Of a stretch of 64,000 nucleotides of DNA, positions 58,165 through 64,000 are shown in pieces. Origin of the DNA: Mesostigma viride (taxonomy: Eukaryota > Streptophyta > Mesostigmatophyceae > Mesostigmatales > Mesostigmataceae). The translations under genes and the position numbers were made by a program. The number at the start of each line of letters is the position of its first letter. Positions within the stretch are counted from its first letter, which is position 1. The notes beneath the pieces are model-generated. The model had not been told where the DNA came from. It did not search any database and was given only the letters and a program-made list of their open reading frames with translations. The stretch spans positions 8,904,348 through 8,968,347 of the forward strand of contig RPFO01000041.1 of NCBI GenBank assembly GCA_009746045.1. The letters are read 5' to 3'.

Positions 58165-59574
58165 ATGCAGAACCGGCAGCAGTTAAACATCAACGACCCC
58201 AACGCATACATCCCCATGGAAAGGTGGAAGGGGCTCGACAAATGCATCCACGCCCTCACGGACTATCCGGGGCATAAGGATGTCCGGGAGGCGCTGGATG
58301 CCGCGCTCCAGGAACGCGGTCTGAGAAACCCATCGTGGAAGGCCGGGCGGGGCGGCCACTCGCTACACCCAATTCTGGCGTACCACGTGTGCCTTAACAA
58401 CCCCGAGCTGGCGAGTGAGCTCCCCCTGCTAGTCAAGTACTTCCACAACAACGGATGGGAGCTTCCCGACCAGGGCCTGCGGGAGCTGGAGCAGGCCAGC
58501 CGGGTGAGCCCTCACACCCCAGTGTTCGAGCGCAACGAAGTCGCGGACCGGCTCAAGGAGGAGCTGAAGGAGAAAGAAAAGGAGCTGAAGGAGCAGCAAC
58601 TGGACTTCGGGCGCCAGATCGACGTGTACAAGCAGCAGCAGGCCCAGGACAACGCGAGCATGGTCGCCATAAACCGCGCGCACCTCGAGATGGTGAAGGA
58701 GAACCACGAGCTTGTGAGCGAAATCTCCGACCGCGTGGAGGAGATATCCAAGCTGACGGAGGAGAACGCCGTACTGCGGCTGGAGCTGAAGGAGAGTTGC
58801 GATATGGTCGAGCGCCTGCAGCAGGAGCTCCAGGAGGAGGAGGAGAGGCGCCTCCTGGAGCTGCAGCGGGCGGGAGAGGTCGCCACCAAGGAGCTGCAGA
58901 GGTTCCGGGAGCATGCCGAGAGAGAGACCGCCCAGAAGGTGGCGGACATCGAGAAGGCCCTGAACGACATCACCGAGAGGGAGGTTCAGAAGCACGCCGG
59001 GCAGCTGGCCAGCGAGCTGGTCGCCGTCAAGGGGCGGCTTGACGAGAGCCGCGACGAAATCGCGAGGCTGACGGAGAAGCTGGAGGAGACGGACGCGAAG
59101 TTGCGGGACGAGATGCGGGACTCGGCGGTGATGGAGATGCAGCTGGGGTGGAAGGCGGACGGGTACGACAAACTCAGCCAGGAGAAGGAGATCATCGACA
59201 AGGTTTACGAGCGGGTCACCACGGGGGTGCGAACGATCAAGGCGCTCGGCCTCGGAACCGCCTCCCTGACGCTGACCAAGCAGCTCATGGTCGAGATCGC
59301 GACCGAGTTCGCCAGGGTGTCCAGGTGCTGCCCGCACGCTGTCCGTGGGCTCCCGGGGTACGTGCACGACATGGTGGAGTTCCGGGTGACCCAGATCTTC
59401 GCGCGCAAGTGGACCAGGCTGGTGCTGGCGTGCGACCGCCACCGCTGGTCCCTGGAGATGGCGCGCCTCTACGTGACCGTCACCGAGCCGCTGGGCGGTG
59501 GCGCGCGGATCAGCGGGCACCCCACCATCCCCGACGGGGTGCTGACCCTCGTCGACCTGGCCACCCTCGAGTAG
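58165..59574 (+). CDS. KilA-N-like protein with long coiled coil
   Basis: 469 residues from MQNRQQLNIND. Residues about 15-85 resemble KilA-N (MERWKGLDKCIHALTDYPG, then GRGGHSLHPILAYHVCL). A continuous coiled coil occupies about 125-340 (ADRLKEELKEKEKELKEQQL and later DESRDEIARLTEKLEETDAK). A compact C-terminal domain follows (VHDMVEFRVTQIFARKWTRLV). The N-terminal match is weaker than in the 22352/23193 genes. High GC and an intact frame support viral origin. Probably an oligomeric DNA-binding protein; role unknown. Confidence 0.6.
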   Translation: MQNRQQLNINDPNAYIPMERWKGLDKCIHALTDYPGHKDVREALDAALQERGLRNPSWKAGRGGHSLHPILAYHVCLNNPELASELPLLVKYFHNNGWELPDQGLRELEQASRVSPHTPVFERNEVADRLKEELKEKEKELKEQQLDFGRQIDVYKQQQAQDNASMVAINRAHLEMVKENHELVSEISDRVEEISKLTEENAVLRLELKESCDMVERLQQELQEEEERRLLELQRAGEVATKELQRFREHAERETAQKVADIEKALNDITEREVQKHAGQLASELVAVKGRLDESRDEIARLTEKLEETDAKLRDEMRDSAVMEMQLGWKADGYDKLSQEKEIIDKVYERVTTGVRTIKALGLGTASLTLTKQLMVEIATEFARVSRCCPHAVRGLPGYVHDMVEFRVTQIFARKWTRLVLACDRHRWSLEMARLYVTVTEPLGGGARISGHPTIPDGVLTLVDLATLE

Positions 59575-59576
59575 AT

Positions 59577-59845
59577 TTGCCCGGATCGGATTTTTGTCTG
59601 CAGCGTCGTGTCGGTGTGGTTTTTGATAGGCGGCTCTTTGGATCGGCGCACTAGGTGCTGGCCGACGCTTTTAAAGGCAACTGGGTTATCTTTTTCTCTT
59701 GAGATCTGATGTAGACCATCTATTATTAATTCCCAGTCAGCAGGCATATTATTGACATCCCAACCATTTTCAATGGCTATTTTTTGCCTTAATTTGTCTA
59801 ATGTGTACCCAAGTTCATTTTCTATGTCTTGCGCTGTTGGTATAG
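59577..59845 (-). other. Orphan AT-rich coding-like segment
   Basis: The minus strand holds an open frame without a start of its own, beginning AIPTAQDIENELGYTLDKL and containing IENGWDVNNMPADWELIID. Amino-acid use looks protein-like, but base composition is far more AT-rich than both neighbours. It directly follows the SNase stop at 59846. It may be a fragment of a transferred gene or a lost C-terminal extension of the SNase. Confidence 0.35.
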
Positions 59846-60382
59846 CTAGAGGGCCTTGCAGTGTCCCTCGGCTCGCATGACCTCGTTGATGCACAGGTTG
59901 GTGTCCTTGTCCACCAACCAGCCCAGCACGCGACCGAACGCGTCGTTGGAGTGACAGCGCAGCTCCAGGATCTTCGTGTTTTTGTCCACTCTCTCCTGTA
60001 TGTCCGCCTGGCTCATCCCCTCGTCGTGGTCGTCCCACGAGACGTTGGTGGTCAGCTGGAGCAGTCTCTTTCTGGCCAGTCTCGCGCGTTGTATAATAGC
60101 GTCCCTCTGCGGGACGTAGCGGAACGGCTTCAGCTCTTCCGTGTCGATACCCAGCAGCCGGACGGTCACCTTCATAGGCTGGCGTGTCCAGGGGTTCAGC
60201 GTGATTATTTTAACCGTGTCCCCGTCGCACACCTGGCACACCTTGCACTCTTTGAACACCAGCCCGTAAAAGGAGAAGGGCTTCACCTCGCTGTTCGTCA
60301 ACGTAGCCAGGTTGGGCGCGGTCTCGCGGTCCCGCGGCATCAGTCCGGAGCTAACGGTCTTCAGCAATCGCGCGAACGACAT
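59846..60382 (-). CDS. Staphylococcal nuclease-like protein (SNc)
   Basis: 178 residues. The SNase fold motifs are in order: DGDT at 53-56 (metal-binding strand), RLLGIDTEE at 75-83 (R-x-x-G-I-D-x-x-E), ARLARKRL near 100-107, and FGRVLGWLV at about 149-157, whose Arg is the second catalytic arginine. Length and motif order fit a complete Ca2+-dependent nuclease domain. An N-terminal 30-residue extension is unassigned. tgttatac lies directly upstream of the ATG. A viral role in DNA or RNA turnover is plausible. Confidence 0.82.
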   Translation of the reverse strand: MSFARLLKTVSSGLMPRDRETAPNLATLTNSEVKPFSFYGLVFKECKVCQVCDGDTVKIITLNPWTRQPMKVTVRLLGIDTEELKPFRYVPQRDAIIQRARLARKRLLQLTTNVSWDDHDEGMSQADIQERVDKNTKILELRCHSNDAFGRVLGWLVDKDTNLCINEVMRAEGHCKAL

Positions 60383-60427
60383 CGTGTTATACTAAGCAAG
60401 CGAGATAATTGATTGGATGATACTAGA

Positions 60428-61110
60428 CTAGACGGGGCACCGGTTGGCCTCCATCAGGCGCGCGTACAGCCTCATGGTGTCCTCGAACCGCTTGGCGTTG
60501 TTGCAGCCGTGACAGAGCAGGCGCGTGTTGCCGCAGTACGCGCGGTCCAGCGGGTCGGCCTTGTCCAGGGACAGCTCGTCCTCCTTGGGCCCGAACCCCA
60601 TGGCGAAGGGCGTGCCGCACACCGCGCACTCCGGCGAGGCCACGAACCAGGCGTAGATCTGGGCAACCTCGTGAGAGTCGAAGCAGGGCCGCACGCCGTC
60701 CCGCTTCATGCGGGCGTTCGCGGACACGGCGCGGGACTTCACGTACTCCCACATGCGGCTGTTCACCCCGCGCGGCTTGGGGATGCGCACCGGTGCGCTC
60801 CCCTTCCCGACCCTCGGCCTGTCCGAGGGCGCGCGCGCCGCCCACAGACCGCACAGCTCGGCTCGCTCGCGAGTGCGGGACAGCAGGTCGCGAGCACCGT
60901 CCAGCGGGGTCACGGCGCACGAGGGGCACGACCACACGCCCGGGGTGCTGAACACGGCGCGGGACGTGGTCACCGCCTGACCGCAGCGGTGGCAGGCGCC
61001 CGTCCACCGCTCCTTGGCGACGGATGGGGGACAGGGGGGTAGCGCTTGACCCCCGCCAGACCGGCCACGTATCTCATGTGCACGTTGTACTGCCGCACGC
61101 GGGCCTCCAT
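60428..61110 (-). CDS. HNH-like endonuclease with zinc ribbon, frameshifted
   Basis: The ATG at 61110 (MEARVRQYNVHMRYVAG) is followed by a frameshift in a G run near 61035, after which CHRCGQAV ... WSCPSC forms a zinc ribbon. The nuclease core near the C-terminus reads CAVCG, then LSLDKADP, then GNTRLLCHGCNNAKR, the C-x2-C ... S-L-D ... N-x-R-x2-C-x2-C-N-x2-K arrangement of HNH endonucleases. The first His of the motif is not obvious. A second nuclease next to the SNase gene. Probably one inactivated gene, unless the indel is a sequence error. Confidence 0.68.
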
Positions 61111-61158
61111 GCGATATGACTCTCGGTGAGATAACTAATCATGCACGGTGGATGAGGT

Positions 61159-61470
61159 CTACCTGGGGGCGGGGAATCCTTCGCGGAGGAGCAACCGCTT
61201 GTGCTTATCGTTGTATTTCTTCCTGATCTCGAAATCGTTGTGCAAGAACCACGACTCGATCTGGTGCTCCAAGTCCGGCCGCTGTTGTAGCAGTCGGTCT
61301 CTGTTCGCCTCGTTCCGTCGTATTTCTTCGTCCGCCCTTTCTTCGTCGGCGGTGATGAGACGTTTCAGCTCTGGCGCTTGACGGGCAAGCTCACGAGCGT
61401 CGTTGTCGTTCCATGCAGAGGTATCGGATCCGCTGTTGATCTGTTCCGTGACGCGTTCGGCCGCCATCAT
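61159..61470 (-). CDS. Small charged helical protein
   Basis: 103 residues from MMAAERVTEQINSG; the longer frame to 61545 would begin inside a likely LTR. Highly charged Arg/Glu helix (ITADEERADEEIRRNEANRD), ending KHKRLLLREGFPAPR. No family was recognised. It is the last viral-looking gene before the retroelement sequence. Confidence 0.45.
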   Translation of the reverse strand: MMAAERVTEQINSGSDTSAWNDNDARELARQAPELKRLITADEERADEEIRRNEANRDRLLQQRPDLEHQIESWFLHNDFEIRKKYNDKHKRLLLREGFPAPR

Positions 61471-61524
61471 CTCAGTTGAATGAGAGTTTACCACCGAGGG
61501 AATCCATGGCTCTTGCAGGAAAGT

Positions 61525-64000
61525 TGCCTTTATTATAATGAGCAAACACAGACGTAAGTCACGTCAAGTCCGAGACTGCACGTAGCACAGACGACAGGGT
61601 CGTTATGCCAAGAGAGCGTGCACGCAAGAGCTAGCGTCCCGGTGCGACCAAGTCACACATATAGCTTGCTAGGGACGCGTCCAAGTATTCAGCTGCACTG
61701 TCACAGCTGAACTGTCAATCAATTGATTACACAGACTCTGGCACGCCTTTGGCGCGCAGATCTATCAATTGTCCATACGGCTAGTCCTGTGGACCTATCC
61801 GTACACTAGTCAGCATCAATTGTCTCATAGGTCCTGGCGCGCTACAGTGCGCCTACCTATCAATTGACCATCAAGTCCTGTACAAGTCCTGTCAACGTCC
61901 TGCGGACTATCAAAGTGACACTTGTACATCCTGTGTCCGTACGCGCCCACAGTGGCGCGCCGGGTACTGTCGGCACAGCCTAGGAAACGTCATAACTTTT
62001 ACGTTCCTTAACCAAATGAGGCGTTCAAGGTGCCGTTGGAAAGAGCGTAACAATCTCTATCCATCTAACGTAAATCCTTTACGTTAACTCCAATCCCTTC
62101 TTTTCTTTAGGGATTACATCCCCTGCCAGGGACCCTTGAAGTAGCTTGAAATGTCCTTCACTCCAGCTTGAAGCTTGAACAGATGTCTTTAATGGCCAAT
62201 GCCATTCCCCCAGCCCTTTCTTTTAAGGAACTGGAAAAGAAACAGATCTGCCACAGGGAAAACCATTTCATGAGAAATGGATAAAAACCTATGGAAGTGG
62301 CATTACAGAGTACCACCAGATATTAGAAACACACAAAATTAAATACATACAGGTTAATTCTATGAGGTCTTCTCCAGGAATTAATCCCATCACCTCGGTA
62401 GAGCCTCCAGTACAATGACCTTCTGGCGGTGAGTTACATTAATCCCAGATACTAATCCCATAAAACCCAGTACATATCTAATATAAGCACAATAAATCCA
62501 TGACAATTGAAATACCACTTGACAAAGTAAGACGTATTACAATAGTTTCCCCGTCATACTCTCAACAGGTTAGTATTGGCGCCCGTCTTATGGCGCCCGT
62601 CTACTTGTCAGATGATAAATTGCCACAGCAAACAAATGACAAAATGAAACACATAGGCAACAATTAAATCCTGCCCTGGGGAACTAGGGAAGTCTGAACA
62701 GGTAAAACACCTGAGCAGGCCAGCTTGTAGAAACATAATACCAGGGAATCGAACCCCGCCCTATAAACCCCAGAATAAAGGTTCCCAGACCATTGTGAGA
62801 GGTATGTACAAATATACATTTCTTTTTAAATAGAATACATGGTCTGTAATGGACCTGTCAACCTTGTGTAGTCAACAGCATGAACCCCAGCCAAAACCTG
62901 GCTGTATCCTGATTAAAATCAGAGTGAGTGTACCATGGTCCATGAGCCTTAGTACAGACTAAAATACAGGTATTATGCCAGTCACAATGCTGACACTACC
63001 ACACAATCTGCTCTCCAATGCCCTATAACCAGGCACCAGCTTAGACAGCTTGCTGAGATGGGTCCATCAGAGACTGAAGAACCTTGTATTGCACTGCTGC
63101 CTTCTGCACTAGCTTGGTCAAAGCATCAGCAGGATTGTCAACCCCAGGGATATGCTCAATATTGGCCAAGGAGGACAATTCCTTAAGAAGGAGATAATCC
63201 AAGTCCCTACTTCTGGCCATCTGCCTGTGCACAAACTGCACCATCCCCATGGAGTCTGTTTTTAGAAGAGTGGTAACCTGAAGTGGCCAAGGAGTGTTAG
63301 AAGTCATCTGATGAAGCAACTCCTTCAGATAAAGGCTTGTGTGAATGCCTTCACAAATAGCCCTGCATTCTGCCACATCACTACTGACAGCCACCCGTTT
63401 GTGCAGGCGACTGAACCAGCTCACCAAACTCCCCAGGCCTTCCTGTCTGAGCACAAAGAGCCCTGCAGCCCTGCCCCTGACCTTGGAGACCTGCCTGCTG
63501 TCCATTGAGCTATCCACATACAGCTCCATGCAAATGGGTTGTGATAAATCCACTGCAGACAACAGAATGCCAGACGAAGCCCTGACCTGATCAGCCACCT
63601 TGGCAGACCCTAGCTCTGTCAGCATGTCATCAGGCAACCTGGCTATGACCATAAGGTCTGGCCTGGAAATGCCTGCCACCCAAGCAACCATGCCCCTCAC
63701 CATGGGACACAGTGCCTGTGTGATGACTGGAGGAAGCTTGCTAATGAGGGTCTCTTGATAATCGTTGCCCCCCACCAGCAGCATACGCCACTCCCCCCCT
63801 TCTTCACCAGTGTGGCCTCCATGCCCACAAACAGGAGAGGCTCATTCTCCACCTGCCATTGCTCCCTACCCAGAGGAAACTTGGACTTAATGATGGAGAT
63901 CAGCTCCTTAAGCCACGACGTGGGAGCTATCAGATGTAGGTCATCCCCGTGCAGCGAAGCATACACTGGTAGGCCTTCCCATTGCCCCAGAAACAGACAG
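61525..64000 (-). mobile_element. Third Copia-type retroelement, partial at window edge
   Basis: The plus strand reads tgcctttattataatgagc at 61525, like the poly(A)-side end of an LTR. tcatactctcaaca at about 62554-62567 would be the TGTTGAGAGT start of a minus-strand LTR. Between 62568 and 63041 there is no gene, and I found no polypurine tract, so LTR limits are tentative. Polymerase sequence lies at 63041-64000. The element is on the minus strand and runs off the window. Confidence 0.6.
63041..64000 (-). pseudogene. Copia-type reverse transcriptase/RNase H, degraded
   Basis: Upstream part (63697-63966) has an RT-like LHGDDLHLIA motif, in place of Y-V-D-D. After a frameshift near 63785, the RNase H region follows: ISRPDLMVIA, YVDSSMD, VAECRAI, KTDSMG, SRDLDYLLLKE and NPADALTK, in the order of Ty1/Copia RNase H. 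The 5' part lies beyond the window. This is the only polymerase-bearing element seen here, and could be related to the source of enzymes for the gag-only elements, though no link is shown. Confidence 0.75.

Noticed and set aside
57644-58186. ORFs with repeated peptide in the 127-bp array
   Set aside because: A 127-bp period is not a multiple of three and the ORFs change frame between units; repeat artefacts.
61525-62567. Firm call of a complete LTR for the third retroelement
   Set aside because: TG/CA-like ends are visible, but no polypurine tract, target duplication or second copy lies in the window, so limits remain tentative.

Overview
The window is a stretch of eukaryotic genome made mostly of an endogenised giant virus (Nucleocytoviricota). 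The GC-rich viral genes are closely packed on both strands, lack visible introns and often have a TATA-type motif just before the ATG. Diagnostic genes are a double jelly-roll major capsid protein (4674-6029), an A32-type packaging ATPase (in four pieces between 6465 and 16213), a DUF5767-like virion protein (50428-51729), two small families that recur in giant viruses (16965-17795, 30132-30635), KilA-N and BRO-like proteins, an IQ/U-box-like protein and a large fibre/adhesin cluster. The host side shows as Copia-type LTR elements with an initiator-Met tRNA primer site, a CACTA-like DNA transposon and a foldback/MITE-like element. These suggest a plant or green-lineage host, but the sequence does not prove it.

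Layout. 1-700: decayed BRO-like copies. 703-6417: Rieske oxygenase, two disordered proteins, a basic histone-H1-like protein, capsid protein, small acidic protein. 6465-16213: packaging ATPase split by three unrelated mobile elements (CACTA-like 6693-10339, Copia-type 10409-14919, foldback 15144-15914). 16214-25874: JAMM-like protein, structural and membrane proteins, two KilA-N paralogues, a decayed PIN/NYN-like gene. 25949-30099: membrane proteins around a very large DDE transposase whose catalytic core holds a long insertion. 30132-33465: small conserved or membrane proteins and a bZIP-like protein behind a repeated CGTAACCG promoter. 33518-37716: low-complexity protein, BRO-like gene, F-box-like protein, IQ/U-box protein. 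37721-50351: adhesin cluster, one gene split by a second Copia-type element (40939-43729). 50428-55174: DUF5767-like, Cys-rich/F-box-like, structural, BRO-like and small-domain genes. 55250-58164: weakly assignable ORFs and repeats. 58165-61470: KilA-N/coiled-coil, SNase and HNH genes. 61525-64000: a third, degraded Copia-type element.

The locus looks recently silenced rather than ancient. LTR pairs are identical or differ at about two sites, codon structure is well kept, yet the ATPase and an adhesin are cut by transposons and about ten genes carry a single frameshift, often in a G/C run. 

The most unusual signal is in the BRO-like family. All five copies carry an inverted repeat centred on the same codon with a loop of 5 nt, although the stem sequence differs from copy to copy.
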